64,000 nt of DNA from Phlebotomus papatasi (GCF_024763615.1 NC_077223.1:73408627-73472626); one strand, 5' to 3'. Counted from the stretch's first letter, positions 1 to 12,940 are shown. Notes: generated by a model from the letters alone, not told the origin. Numbers and translations: made by a program.

Positions 1-641
1 ATAATTGGGCACGATAAATATCACCATTTTTGCCTGATTCCAGAAGACATTGTTTGGTGAATTTGGAGGAGTAGAAAGACAGAGTTCCTGGACAAGTGAT
101 CAAATGCTTATATCAAATATTTGATGGAATGTTAGTGCTGAGAAAACTTTGGAGTACGATAATTTAAATGGCTGATAAACAAAATTTATTCTAACTTGCG
201 ATAACGCGATAACATCCATTTATCGAGCAGGTGTGTAAAGATCTACATGGATTTTTCTGGAAAGCAGATAAATCCTCTTAAAAAAGTCTGGATTAATCAT
301 CAAAGTTAGAAGAGTACCCATGTCCGAAATAAAAATTATTGTTGCAGTTTCCCCAGTTTGTGTAATAATTTAATTATTATGGGGAAATCTGGGAAATAGC
401 TACATATACAATTACTCATGAATTTTCTGACCGTGACAATTCTTTTTAGGAATAGTCTATGATTACACTATCCCAAATATTTGTTGAACTAATTAAAATC
501 TCTGTGGTATTCTCCAAACAATATAGTCATACGACTATTTCTTATGATTGCATAATGAACTTTTCAAGAACACGTTAAGCATGATTCTTTTTGAACTAAC
601 TCTTTGTTTAAGCGCCTGAATGATTGCAATTTAGGCAATAT
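1..641. other. AT-rich spacer at the left edge
   Basis: No coding frame or RNA gene seen. The first bases (AATTGGGCACGATAAATA) resemble part of the palindromic element near 8200 (TTTGGGCACGACAAATA), so the window may begin within a related repeat fragment. Confidence 0.4.
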
Positions 642-650
642 ACGTAAGGT

Positions 651-1245
651 AGGGGAGACTGGGGCAAAATTAGTCAAAACGAAAATTTCAATATTCACTA
701 TTTTCTAAAATAAAAGAGACTGAGAACTTGAAATTTTTATCATAGATAGCCTTCATAAACCTTCTTAAACTTGCGAAGTTTCAATGGATTCGAGGAAGGA
801 TTATGTAAAATTAAAAAAAATGAAATTTTGAGCCCTATTTTTGGAATATTTGGCTTACAGGAAATATGAATACTGATTAGCTCAATTTAAGCACATTTCT
901 CGTTAAGATAGAGAAAAAATATCTTCGACAAAGTTGTAGAGGAATAAATTTTCTATAAAAATAACCCTATTTGATATTTTTAACGTTTGCGAGAGTTAAA
1001 CGTCATAAATTATCCGAAGACTGACAAAATTTGCCGCAGCAATTTTAAGAATCTCAACAAAATCGACTTTTAGAAAATGATTCGAAAATCACATTTCTTT
1101 CGAGATAAAGGAGAATAGTCTTCTGCAATGCTGTAGAGCAGTAAATTTCCTATAAGAATATGCTCATTATAAAACGTTTAAGTTTTCTCAGAGCTCGTGA
1201 AAGAATTGAATATGCGTTTTGACAAGTTTTGCCCCAGTCTCCCCT
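651..1245. mobile_element. Non-autonomous DNA transposon, AGGGGAGACTGGGGC ends
   Basis: Terminal inverted repeats begin AGGGGAGACTGGGGCAAAA and end with its complement. ACGTAAGG flanks both sides (642-649 and 1246-1253), a 7-8 bp target duplication that suggests a hAT-like or similar mechanism. The interior is AT-rich with no transposase. Related ends occur at 30851-31806 and, more distantly, at 30391-30820 and 37638-37819. Confidence 0.75.
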
Positions 1246-1820
1246 ACGTAAGGCATCCAAATAATTCAAAGGAGCTACACTTGTAAAAACATCTTCATAA
1301 TTTCTTTTCTTGATTGTTGATTTTAGTTTAAATACATTTAAAATTTCTGCAAAAGCTTTGGCCATGTTTTACTTATGGGAATATTTTGTTTTATTTCAAT
1401 GAAGTACTAAAAAATCGCTTCTTCTCGAAGATTTTAGAACTAATTATTTAACATTTTTGATCATGAATTTATACTGAATTAAACCTTTGAAAATCGGTTC
1501 AATCTTGTAATGGAACTAATTGGTCTAACTTTACAAGTATAAGTAAAAAAAAAACATTAGACCGCAAAAAATCAGAAATTTATTCATATTTCTGTTATAT
1601 TCATAACATAACCTTAGATTTTATAAAATACAGAGGATTTTGAACTTTTTTTTTATGTCAATAGATATTTAACAACAGTTTAATAATAAATTCGACAAAA
1701 TGAAATATTTACAACTCTTTGACACAGACTGATAAATTTTCTTATTTATCTTAGCGAGTATATTTGAAGGTTATATTAGAATAGGTTAAAAATATAAGAC
1801 AAATATTCCAAGTTTTGGTC

Positions 1821-1937
1821 TAAAACCTAAAAGCAATTTAAAGCAAATTCATTTCATTTTCATGAAATGAATTTGCTTTAAATTGCTTTAAATTTTTCAT
1901 GAAATGAATTTGCTTTAAATTGCTTTTAGGTTTTAGG
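1821..1937. repeat. Short AT-rich palindrome with three copies of one segment
   Basis: CCTAAAAGCAATTTAAAGC is followed by two inverted copies of the same segment, separated by CATGAAATGAATTTGC units. The last part reads back through the first. It could extrude a cruciform. No gene is involved; the surrounding 1253-2145 is otherwise plain AT-rich spacer. Confidence 0.6.
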
Positions 1938-2145
1938 TTTAAAGCAAATATTAAAAAAAAAGGAATCTATCAAATTGAAAAGGTTTTATATGCTATTTTT
2001 GAGGTTATATTCAACATAACCTCACATTTAAAAGCACTTTATAGAAGAATGGGAAAAATAAGACCCATAAAGAGGACATACTACTCACCATGGTTGATTA
2101 TAAATTAATCTGAAGTTTTTCTTTTTTTAGTTTTTATAATCTTAA

Positions 2146-2877
2146 GGGGTTACATAGGTCTCTCAGGTCAAAAAAAATCATTTTTTTATTTATTTTTTAT
2201 TTTATGGTATAACATTTGAAAAATATTTTCTGAAAATTTAAAGTCAATCGGAGTAAAACTCTCGGAGGTAGAGCAGTGACAGTTTTAGTTATGCATTCCG
2301 CCCGCGCGCGCACATAGAACTTTAAACGCGTTTTTCTCAAAACACCGTTTTACAAGGCGGTTGTCAAGATTACTGAGAGTCTACTGAACCGATCTTTCTG
2401 AAAATTTTACATAATTGTTTTGAGAAGAATAATCTACTGTTTGAACGAAGCATTTGCACTTTCTTTAATCAGAACAATTTTTACAATACAAAATGTGTTG
2501 AAAAATAGGGTAAAATCGATACTTTTTTTACAAAAACATTTGCCAAAAATCCAAATTTTGTTTTTTTTTTCAAAAATCCTTCGTTCATCCAGGGGTCCAA
2601 CTACTCCTCTAACAGAGTATATCTGGTTTTTTGATTTCAGATGAACCTACTGGGAGAAATCCTGCCTACCTTAAGGTCTGTTTTTTTGAGGAATGGTTCC
2701 GAAAATCAGCTACCAACGGTCGAATTTTCAAAATTTTTAAAAACAATTTTTTTTTAATTTCGTTCTATGTTACTCTTTCATATTGGAAAAGTTGGAATTT
2801 CTAAAATATTATTCGACACAATAAATTATTATTAGAAAAAAGGCCTATTTTTTGACCTGAGAGACCCATGTAACCCC
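2146..2877. mobile_element. TTAA-flanked MITE (GGGGTTACAT ends)
   Basis: Inverted ends begin GGGGTTACATAGGTCTCTCA and the complement closes the element, each end followed by TTAA (2142-2145, 2878-2881). A TTAA target is typical of piggyBac-type transposition. No transposase frame. About 732 bp, 0.3 kb upstream of PTRHD1. Confidence 0.75.
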
Positions 2878-3150
2878 TTAAAATAAAAATTTTGTTAAAT
2901 CGATAAATCGACGATCAACTGAGTGTTGTTAAAAGTTTGTCAAAAATGTGTTTTCTGTAAAAAAATGTTGGAAAAAGTTTTGTCAAATTGGTGAATAACA
3001 TCATTATGACAAAATTTTAACCATGTGTTATGATTCATGTTGAGTTAAAGTTCAACCTTGTGTTATGATTATGTTAATGTGTTTTTATTTCACAGCATAC
3101 AAGTCATTACCCAATACCTATCATATGCATATCGTGTATTGACACATTCT

Positions 3151-3156
3151 TCAGTT
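3151..3156 (+). promoter_or_regulatory. Candidate initiator (TCAGTT) for PTRHD1
   Basis: TCAGTT matches the arthropod initiator consensus TCAGTY and lies 43 bases before the PTRHD1 start codon, giving a plausible short leader. No TATA box is evident just upstream. A six-base match is weak evidence on its own. Confidence 0.3.
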
Positions 3157-3193
3157 CGATTGTTTACATTACTTTAGATTTTTCGGTATTCAA

Positions 3194-3714
3194 ATGAATA
3201 AATTGGTGCAATGTATCTTCATTCGGGGGGACCTACCGTGGCCGCCGGGGGCTCTCGTGGCCCAAGCATGTCACGCTTCTTCTGCTGTGAACTACTTGGA
3301 CCACAATCATCCCAATACTCAATCAGTTTTTGGTAACAAAAATCTCATAACCATGGAGGTGTTCAAGGTATGCATGGTATGCATTAAGTCAGAGGTTATG
3401 CTACAAAATGCTTGTTTTGTATTTTCTTTAACCTCAAATTGATAATATATTTAATAAATTGGAATAAAATTTACTCAAATCGCTATAAGAGAAACAGTTC
3501 TTTTATTTTTTTTTTCTTCTTTTAGGTTCCAACAGATAGCGCTTTGGAATCCTTGAGCCAGACCCTAAAAGACTTAGAAGTCGACCATAAACTTTGGACT
3601 GAACAACCAGAGAACATCAAAACATGCCTCTGCACTAAAATTTACCCAGAATCTTTTGTAAAAGTTAGTGAATGGCTCAATATTTCTAAAATTAAAGCTG
3701 AAAAAGTTGTTTAA
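3194..3714 (+). CDS. PTRHD1: PTRHD1-like peptidyl-tRNA hydrolase domain protein
   Basis: Two exons, 3194-3367 and 3526-3714, joined in phase 0 across a GT-AG intron with a pyrimidine-rich acceptor, encode 120 residues. The family is the small Pth2-type fold (human PTRHD1 is about 140 residues). Seen: the N-terminal segment starting MNKLVQCIFIRGDLPWPPGA, then the alanine/histidine helix VAQACHASSA, and a C-terminal half with LWTEQPENIKTCLCTKIYP, as expected for Pth2-like proteins. Pth2 enzymes release peptidyl-tRNA, but whether PTRHD1 has this activity is uncertain in the literature. The first ATG is used; it lies 43 bases after a TCAGTT initiator-like site. The gene converges on CPT2, whose stop lies about 210 bp away. 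The product is probably soluble, since no signal peptide or membrane segment is visible. Confidence 0.9.
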
Positions 3715-3926
3715 CAAATTTATTTGTAATCCCAATTGTATAAAAAAAATGACTCCTGTAAACCGCTATTTTTAGTTCCAATATTTTCCTATAGGTAGCA
3801 CCACCATTCCATGCATTGACGTCCTATTCGTCTGTTTTTCACTCATCAGTTCCACTTTTTGCTCTTGCCTAAATGTCCAGTCTTAACACCGATTAAAAAA
3901 GTTGTGCTCGTGAAAATTTAGTAAGT

Positions 3927-6042
3927 TTACTTTTTGTCCTGCACATGCAGGATCTCACGAATTTGCTTAGCAGCATCTGAGAGAGCTTGCACGAATTCAA
4001 CGCCATTGCGCTTCGATCGATAAGTTGTGACCATGGCGCCCAGCATATCGTTGTCAATTTTATAGCCGATTCCATAGCCATCTGGAACCACTGGCCCAAA
4101 TCCTCCGATTTCAAGAGCTGGCGATGACAGAGTGCTAGTTGACAGGATATTGTGATTAATTGCACCATAAGCAGTATCCTTGTAGAATTCAGGGATCAAT
4201 CCGTCTTTCGCAGCCAGATAGCGAAGTACAAAGAGATGCCTATCGAAACCTTGACCCATAGCGGCTTCTTTGGTGAGTTTGGTATGCTTGTCTGAACACT
4301 GGCGCAGTAGTGCCAATTCCTCAGGTCCTGCATGGCCCTTGGATGCCAGCAAATGCTGACAAAGGGCTCTGGTAGCCATTGTAGCTGGCCTAACTGTCTC
4401 TGTACGGCCACATCGAAAGGCTGCTGTGCTGCAAGACTCATAGGTGGCAGTAGTGCCGCCTCCAGAAATAAGTGCATACGCCAATTGAATGGTCAATTGA
4501 GCCACAGCGTCGGGACTCACTTGGACAGCCTTACAGTGTTTTTTCCCAACATCTGACATCATGTAGTTGACATCTAGGCTATTTTCAACCTCTGAATGGT
4601 TCTTCAGAGCCGTCTCAATCCCCGCTGAAAGATGAAATTTACAAGTTTGAAGATTTAAGAAATGAGGTTATGTAGAGGAAACTTAGTGAATCATGCTTCT
4701 TCGAGCCGTTAGCAACTCTAACCTTTAAGTTTGTCATCATAGTCGAAAGATAGTAGCTCTGTTGCTCCTTCATCATTTGCAGAACCTTCCATATCATCCG
4801 TAACTATTGGCTGTGTGGACAGTTCTTTGTACAGTTCATTGAAGTACCGCAGGACAGCAACACCATCCCCCCAAGAGTGTTCAAAAGTTATGGCTGCCCT
4901 GGTGTCCTTACTCACAGTAACCGAGAGTGACTTGTCAAACCATCTATTGCTGGCATTGCTGAACAGATAGTCCCTGACACGGCAAGTAACATCCTCCGGA
5001 CTGTAGCTGATATCATCGAGGCACACGCATAGGATTCCTGAATCTAACAGCTGCAGATTCCTACGATTTCTCTCAGAAAGGCCTTCGAGGTGCTGTCGGA
5101 ATTCAGCCCACTGGTTCCGATTCTGCGTCGTCATGATACCCAGAGGATGCTGAGGTGAATCATGGGCTTCTGACGTGGCCATGAGACGCCGGACACGCCC
5201 AAGAATAACACTAGGAGACTCGATATTGCCTAAAACCATAGAAAATATCTTACAGCTCATATTTTGAGGATAGGAGTCCCGGTAAACTAACCATCTCTAT
5301 CGAGGATATCCAGTCGATAGATGTTGCCCCTTCGCATTATCACAACATGTTGGGGATCACTAGAAGCCCTGAAGATCTTGTCTTTGCCTTCTTGGGGAAT
5401 CCTGGTAGCAGAGAAAAGTCCCTGGTACTGTGACATATCCAGCGGAAAGGCTTTGAAGGCATAGGAAACATAGGTGGCTCCAATCTGAGGAGAAAGCTTC
5501 ACAGCAGTCTTCCAGAGTGCTGAATCAGCTGTTTGGGGATTAAGGTGAAAGACTTCTGGAGCCAAAGACTGTGCACGGAGGGCTCTCATAAATCTGGCGC
5601 TAGTGATAAGGATATTGGCTACCTGAGTGGCCACAGAAGCCCCTGCAGCTGGAATTAATTTCATCCCAAGTAGAGGAGTATAGTTGACAGGCAGTGGAGC
5701 CCTATCACTGAGGTACATCTCAAACCAGGGTTCAGAGATGTAGCTAGTGTGCTTATTGGCACTGTCAACAGCTTTCAGGCGTACTTGAAGCTCCTTCCCA
5801 GGTCCATTCTGGAAATCCTGCGCGAGTTTCGTTGTAGTTGCATGGGCTTCGGGCGTCAGGAGAGTTTGCTGGGCTTCGAGATAGCGTGTGCAGGTGGCTG
5901 AGAGCTCAGGAATGGGTAGTCGAGGCAGAGATGCCTGGAAGTGGAGCATCGGAACAGAGCTGCGTTGGAGGAATTGGTAGTTGGAGTGAGGGAGGGTGGA
6001 GTAGAACCTCCCAGAGGCACGGGTGAACGTCTTCAGTAGCAT
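3927..6042 (-). CDS. CPT2: Carnitine O-palmitoyltransferase 2, mitochondrial
   Basis: Three exons on the minus strand, 6042-5292, 5229-4723 and 4624-3927, with two phase-1 GT-AG introns, give 651 residues (human CPT2 has 658). The enzyme of the inner mitochondrial membrane turns acylcarnitine plus CoA back into acyl-CoA for beta-oxidation. Seen: an N-terminus rich in Arg, Ser and Thr and free of acidic residues, like a mitochondrial presequence; the acyltransferase signature LPRLPIPELSATCTRYL near residues 39-55; the catalytic histidine in EHSWGDG at about residue 368; RTETVRP at about 493-499; and the carnitine-site STS at about 581-583. All key residues are present and no frame is broken. 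Introns are short (62 and 98 bp). Upstream of the start (6043-6100) I find no clear TATA box. Confidence 0.96.
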
Positions 6043-7320
6043 GGTTCAGAGTCAACTGCTGGTAATCTGGGGATCAGACAATATCATTCCAGTAAGATTT
6101 TCTGGGTTAATCCTCTGGCGATAGCACTATGGTGGAGATTGTATCTACATTTGACAGCGAAACTGGGGTTCAATTATTGAGAAACCCGCTTCCTATCAAT
6201 CGAGAGAACGTCTCTCCGCTTCGGAGGCATGTGCCATATAAAAGAATTCACTTACTAATCGAAATATTATTGCTCCTCTAAATTGGATTTTGATACAAAC
6301 AGATACAACTTAATTCCACTTAATTCACATCGTGCAACATCAGAAATTGCAAGAGGAAAGTATTTATTCAACCGGAATCGGAATCGGAAAGCTGTAGGGG
6401 CTCAAATAACTTACACACAAATATCCCTTCTAATTAAAACATTTTATTTAAAATTGTACTGATTGATTAGTACAAAAGCCAAGCTGGAACTGACTCAGTG
6501 GCGGAGGAAATGCTTAGCCTCGCGGCATTCCTCTGCATCAACTGTAATTGGCGCAAGTGCCATGTAAAGGAATTTGCGTATTAATCAAATATTCGCGAAC
6601 TGGACTTTGGTATGAATGAGTTCGCGACGCGACAAAGCGATATACGATAACACAGCGAATGCAAAATTGAAAAAGCACGGCTTATTAGCTTGATAACTTT
6701 ATTGGAACGTACTTACAGTTATTGGCTTAATTATACACTACCACTACACATTCTGCTTACTTTACAAAATACCTACATAAAGCCTAGACAGGGTGCATCA
6801 CCACAAAATAACCTTGTTCCAGTTATTAATTGATGAGTGAAGGACCACGCCGGATTTGGGTGGGTTCCCTTAACATTAAAATTAAATTAAATCGTCCACC
6901 ACTAAACATATCTATAAAGGCTATAAAGTATATAGAGAGCATATAATGCAATATTTTAAGGCTCCGCCGCGTTAGGAAACGAAAAACTTTTGGGACTCTG
7001 CAAATGGTCATTGGGCTCTCACATTTCTAAATATGGCCCTGGTAAGAAACAAAATTCATATCAAAAACTCCAGAAGAAAAAGACAAACCAAGAATCATCA
7101 AGGAAGCCATGATTGAATAAAAAGAATGATGACAATCTTATTTGGAAGAAGCTACCTGTCTGCATGAGATACCCCACTCTTGCCGCTCTGAATATGGATA
7201 GGGAAGTGAGCGTGTATTAAACGCTGTAAAAGAAATGCAAAATGGAGACATTGAAAAACCTGAGGAGATGAAATCAAGTTTTATTAAAAAAAAATTATCG
7301 CCGACTTATGAAAGTGGTAG
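6043..7320. other. CPT2 upstream region and AT-rich spacer
   Basis: The first 200 bases contain the probable CPT2 promoter, without a clear TATA box. No coding frame above 62 codons. At 7183-7205 lies a motif repeated in reverse just upstream of DENND6. Confidence 0.4.
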
Positions 7321-8148
7321 ACTTTCTGTCTGTGTCAGAGTTTTTATCGTCCTAGCAGGAGTTCACATTTTTTGTGTAATTTATTAAAAGTAAATTCGCC
7401 ATCGGTCTTAAGGCCATCTTAAAAATATTTTCACTGAGAACTCTACATACTGGACATAATTCGTCAGCTAAATCAGCATTTGTCGTAACTTCCTTTTGAC
7501 AACTTTTCAGGAGACGAAATTTTCAGTTCAGCTTTATTTTTCTTGAAAATGAGCCCCGAATACGATACTTTTGAGTCAAAATAATAAAAGTGGCACTAAT
7601 AATCTTTAAGTTAACTCGAGAAAATCTTTATAAAATGATTTAAAAGGTGAGATACTGAGATATATGTCCAATGAATCACAATAGGATTTTATTGTAACTT
7701 CCATCGTTTATAAAGCCGTAACTTCCAATGTATGGAGATCTTGGAAGTTACGACAATTTTCAAAAATGCATTATATCAATTTCAATGACTAGTGATAATA
7801 AGTGCCTTTATTTGACTAAATTAATCAATTAAACTCTTATCCCTGTCCCTAAAAGCTTTCGTTTCATAAATTTTATTAAATAAATGTTGTGCGTCGTGTC
7901 GCTTGTTTTGTTTTGAATTAATGACAGATGGACAGGGATTTTTTCTTTCTTTTTCCTCACAAATATTGAATTAAAATGATTTAATGTTGCATTATTCGCA
8001 CTGTCTTTCGATATTTGGGTGAACGTTTTAATGAGAAATTTTACATTTTCGCTGCAAATTACAAGCCACGCAAACGAGCAAAAGAAGTTACAGTAGAGTT
8101 TCGCTATAGTCCATATTTGGTTTCAAATTTGACACTTAGGTCGCACTA

Positions 8149-11100
8149 ACAAGGGAAGGTCTCGGACCTTCGGACGAATTTCTTTATGAAACTTTGCATA
8201 TTACCTAATTTGGGCACGACAAATACGATGGTGATAGTAAGAAACCTTGCAATTTGTTGTGTCACCCGTTACAGGGGGGGTGTTTGGGGGACAAAATTCA
8301 CATTTTTGGCTGTAGGAGCCAGAGGGTTGAACATAGCGACTTGGGGTCTTCGGGTGACCCCCCCATAAGTTGACCTTGGGAATCTAAATATGACCTTCGT
8401 TTTTCCCCCACCCCTTCCCTTTCCCTAAAAAACACGTTTTTTGTAATATCTCGAAAAGTACTCTTCGGATAATTTTCATTGGCTGATATGTTTTAGACCT
8501 TGTCCAGACGGATATTTCGTCCATACATGCCAATGACCTTGAAAAATTTCTTCATGGTGTTTTTCAAGGTCAAATGTACTACGCTAAAAAAAATCACTTT
8601 TTTCACACAATTTTATTAAAGTATAATTTTTTAAGAACCCTAATCGATTGCTTAATCAATATAAGCCAATTTAAGCCACTTTAATTCCATTGACACGCTT
8701 TTGACATTTATATATATTTCAAACCCAAATGTCATTTTAAAAATATTTAATGTCTACCTACACCTAATATTTGATTTTGACTGATTTCCTGAAGTAAGAC
8801 ATCATGGTAATGAAATATTCATGAAATTTGTGAAATTTATGAAATTTATGAAATTTTATGAAACTTATGAAAATTTACTGGATAATGTTTTAACGACTGC
8901 TAAAATTAATAATTTTAAATTTATAACATGGATTATCATTTGTAAATTAAATGAAATGAGCTATATTAGGAGAAAACCAACATCTATTACGACAATAATA
9001 TATTGAATTTCAAGTATATAAAAAGATCTATATGTAATCATGAACAAAAAATGCTACTTTCTGGAAGGCATAATTTTCAAAACTAAACATTTTAAAGTCA
9101 TACTAAACATTTTTAAAAACTACGCAGATCCATCACAAAACGATAAAAAGTATATTTAAAACAAGTGTAGTTCAAGTATAAAACGACTAAACCTGTCCTA
9201 CAAATAGCTCAAGTATAAAATGGTTAAAGAAAATGCTACAAATATGCACAGCTCAATCATAAAACGGTTCACTTTGCGTCTAAAAATACGCACATCTTTA
9301 TCATAAAACGGTTAGGATCGTTCTTAAAAACTAGCATAGCTTGAAACATAGAACGGTTAAGATTGTGCTTAAAAATACGAACAACTGAATCATAAAATGC
9401 TCAAGTTTGCGCTTAAAATCACGCACAGTTCAATTATAAAACGGTAAATGCGCTTAAAATCGCGCACAATATTCAATCATAAAACGGTAAATGCACCCAA
9501 AATCACGCACAGCTCAATTATGGTTAAGATTCCGCTTAAAATCACGCACAGTTCAATTATAAAACGGTAAATGCGCTTAAAATCGCGCACAATATTCAAT
9601 CATAAAACGGTAAATGCACTCATAATCACGCACAGCTCAATTATGGTTAAGATTCCGCTTAAAATCACGCACAGTTCAATCATAAAACGGCAAATGCGCT
9701 TCAAATCACGCACAGCTCAATCATAAAACGGTAAATGCACTTTAAATTACGCACAGTTCAATCATCGGTAAATGTGCTTAAAATCACGCACAGAGCGATC
9801 GCGAAACGACAGATGCGCTTAAAATCATTCACAGCTTAATCATAAAACAGTAAATGCGCTCAAAATCACGCACAGCTCAATTATAAACCGGTTAAGATTC
9901 CGCTTAAAATCAAGCACAGCTCAAAAATAAAACGGTGAATCTTAAAATCACGCGCAGCTCAATCATAAAACGGTTAAGATTGCGCAGTAAAAGGCGCATT
10001 CTTAACCGTTTCATGATTCATGTGTGTGTGATTGTAAGCGCAATCTTAACCGTTTAATAAATAATCTGTGCGTGATTTTGAACGCAACCTTAACGGTCTT
10101 ATGATTCAGCAGTGCATGATTTTGAGCGTAATCTTTAGCATTTTATTATTGAGCTTTTGCGCATTTGTGGTTTCATAGTTAAGCTGTGCCTACTTTTAGG
10201 CACTTTTACCGTTTTATGTGCGTAATTTTAAGCGCATTTACCGCTTTATGATTGACCTGTGCGTGATTTTAAGCGCATTTTCCGTTTCATAATTAAGCTT
10301 TGCGTGATTTTAAGCGCATTTACGGTTTTATGATTAAGCTGTGAATGATTTTAATCGCATTTATTATTTTATAATTTAGCTGTGCGTAATTTTAAGCGCA
10401 TTTACCGTTTTATAATTGAACTTTGCGTAATTTTAAGCACATTTACCGTTTTATGATAGAGCTGTGCGAGATTTTAAGCGGAATCTTAACTGTTTTATAA
10501 TTTAGCTGTGCGTAATTTTGAGCGCATTTGCTGATGATTGAGCTGTGCATGATTTTGAGCGCATTTATCGTCTTATGGTTGAACTGTGAATGATTTTAAT
10601 CGCACTTACCGTTTTATGATTGAGCTGTATGTGATTTTAAGCGCATTTGTCTTTTCACGATCGCGCTGTGCGTGATTTTAAGTGCATTTACCGATGATTG
10701 AACTGTCCGTAATAATAAGCGCATTTGCCATTTTATGATTGAGATGTGCGTGATTTTAAGCGCATTTGCCGTTTCACGATCGAACTTTGAGTGATTTTAA
10801 GCGCATTTTTCGTTTTATGATTGAATATTGTGCGCGATTTTAAACGCATTTACCGTTTTATAATTGAGCTGTGCGTAATTTTGAGCGCAATCTTGAGCAT
10901 TTTATGATTCAGTTGTTCGTATTTTTAAGCACAATCTTAACCGTTCTATGTTTCAAGCTATGCTAGTTTTTAAGAACGATCCTAACCGTTTTATGATAAA
11001 GATGTGCGTATTTTTAGACGCAAAGTGAACCGTTTTATGATTGAGCTGTGCGTATTTGTAGCATTTTCTTTAACCATTTTATACTTGAGCTATTTGTAGG

Positions 11101-12141
11101 ACAGGTTTAGTCGTTTTATACTTGAACTACACTTGTTTTAAATATACTTTTTATCGTTTTGTGATGGATCTGCGTAGTTTTTAAAAATGTTTAGTATGAC
11201 TTTAAAATGTTTAGTTTTGAAAATTATGCCTTCCAGAAAGTAGCATTTTTTGTTCATGATTACATATAGATCTTTTTATATACTTGAAATTCAATATATT
11301 ATTGTCGTAATAGATGTTGGTTTTCTCCTAATATAGCTCATTTCATTTAATTTACAAATGATAATCCATGTTATACATTTAAAATTATTAATTTTAGCAG
11401 TCGTTAAAACATTATCCAGTAAATTTTCATAAGTTTCATAAAATTTCATAAATTTCACAAATTTCATGAAAATTTCATTACCATGATGTCTTACTTCAGG
11501 AAATCAGTCAAAATCAAATATTAGGTGTAGGTAGACATTAAATATTTTTAAAATGACATTTGGGTTTGAAATATATATATAAATGTCAAAAGCGTGTCAA
11601 TGGAATTAAAGTGGCTTAAATTGGCTTATATTGATTAAGCAATCGATTAGGGTTCTTAAAAAATTATACTTTAATAAAATTGTGTGAAAAAAGTGTTTTT
11701 TTTTAGCGTAGTATATTTGACCTTGAAAAACACCATGAAGAAATTTTTCAAGGTCATTGGCATGTATGGACGAAATATCCGTCTGGACAAGGTCTAAAAC
11801 ATATCAGCCAATGAAAATTATCCGAAGAGTACTTTTCGAGATATTACAAAAAACGTGTTTTTTAGGGAAAGGGAAGGGGTGGGGGAAAAACGAAGGTCAT
11901 ATTTAGATTCCCAAGGTCAACTTATGGGGGGGTCACCCGAAGACCCCAAGTCGCTATGTTCAACCCTCTGGCTCCTACAGCCAAAAATGTGAATTTTGTC
12001 CCCCAAACACCCCCCCTGTAACGGGTGACACAACAAATTGCAAGGTTTCTTACTATCACCATCGTATTTGTCGTGCCCAAATTAGGTAATATGCAAAGTT
12101 TCATAAAGAAATTCGTCCGAAGGTCCGAGACCTTCCCTTGT
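8149..12141. repeat. 4-kb palindrome (foldback-like), near-identical arms
   Basis: The first about 1 kb, starting ACAAGGGAAGGTCTCGGACC, is repeated inverted and almost unchanged at the other end, closing at CCTTCCCTTGT. Inside, arrays of a degenerate unit of about 45-50 bp run toward the centre (about 9990) and switch strand there. The layout resembles foldback elements: unique outer arm, repeated inner arm, tiny loop. The 60-82 codon frames at both ends are copies of each other and show no sign of being genes. Confidence 0.8.
9160..11140. repeat. Degenerate 45-50 bp tandem array, inverted at its centre
   Basis: Units resemble CATAAAACGGTAAATGCGCT followed by TAAAATCACGCACAGCTCAAT. Copies from about 9160 to 9985 are in one orientation; those from about 9996 to 11140 are in the other, and the right array is about 300 bp longer. 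Unit divergence is moderate, so the array is older than the outer arms look. Confidence 0.75.
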
Positions 12142-12940
12142 AAGTCCATGTAATTTTTTAAAATTATCAACGATTTTTAGTATTGAAATTGCTCGACGGC
12201 TTCCACTTTCTTTGCGATTGTGGTACTTGTCCTTGCTCTCTTCATTGTGGATCACAATTATCACAACTACTTAATAAAGTTTGCCAAAAATATTAAAATA
12301 ATTATGCATGTCGCATACTAAAAAACATAACCTAACTTAAAATCAGTGTTTTGAAATCAACGGTCGATAAATTGTGGACTATAGAGCGATGGCCTATAGC
12401 GAGACTCTACTGTACTGCAAATACTGATTAGAGAAAATTTTGTATGAAAATTTGTCGTAACTTCCCCAAAAATGGAAGTTACGACAAATTCTGATACATT
12501 TTTATTAATTAGGGGCACTCACGATAATTTATGTTTAAAATAATTTTTAATGGGCTTATAAAAGTTTCTTTTTCTCAAGCGCGTTTAATAAACAAAATTA
12601 CGCCGATTCTAAATATGTATATAAAAAATCGCAAAAATGAAGTTAAGACAAATGCTGATTTAACTGACAAATTGTTCAATATCAGTTACTTAACCTCCTG
12701 ACCGAACACTATCTAATGTAACTTCTATCAATGCACTTAAAGTATTGTCTTTAAAAAATTCAAGTTTACGGTCACTTTCCAAGTTCTTCAACAATACGGA
12801 CCATGTGAAAGACCATAAACTTTACGTCATCCGATGCATGAACAAGATTTCCTCTCTCCAGAATCGTCAGATATTTTTATCACTAAAATCCGTCTTAGGT
12901 TATCCAGAGATTTACTTTTCCAACATTTAATCACGATTAA

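Larger units (their letters stand above)
8091..12412. mobile_element. TA-flanked transposon with CAGTAGAGT ends (pogo-like termini)
   Basis: The left end CAGTAGAGTTTCGCTATAG and the right end CTATAGCGAGACTCTACTG are inverted and flanked by TA (8089-8090, 12413-12414), as for Tc1/mariner/pogo elements. Similar ends bound the small elements 18986-19218 and 58954-59282. The 4.3 kb interior is occupied by a giant palindrome (8149-12141); no transposase gene is seen. Confidence 0.65.
7470..12680. repeat. Outermost diverged inverted repeat of a nested complex
   Basis: CAGCTAAATCAGCATTTGTC (about 7471) recurs inverted at about 12660-12680 with a few differences, and both sides carry several GTCGTAACTTCC/GGAAGTTACGAC motifs (about 7485, 7710-7760, 12450-12490). 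Between the arms sits the TA-flanked element at 8091-12412. This looks like the ends of an older transposon that was later invaded; the arms are diverged and incomplete. Confidence 0.5.

Noticed and set aside
6490..6545. Short hairpin GAGGAAATGC ... GCATTCCTC as a microRNA candidate
   Set aside because: The stem is only about 9-10 pairs, far too short for a pre-miRNA.
8186..12170. 60- and 82-codon frames repeated at both ends of the 4-kb palindrome
   Set aside because: They are mirror copies inside foldback arms, without domain likeness or splice support.
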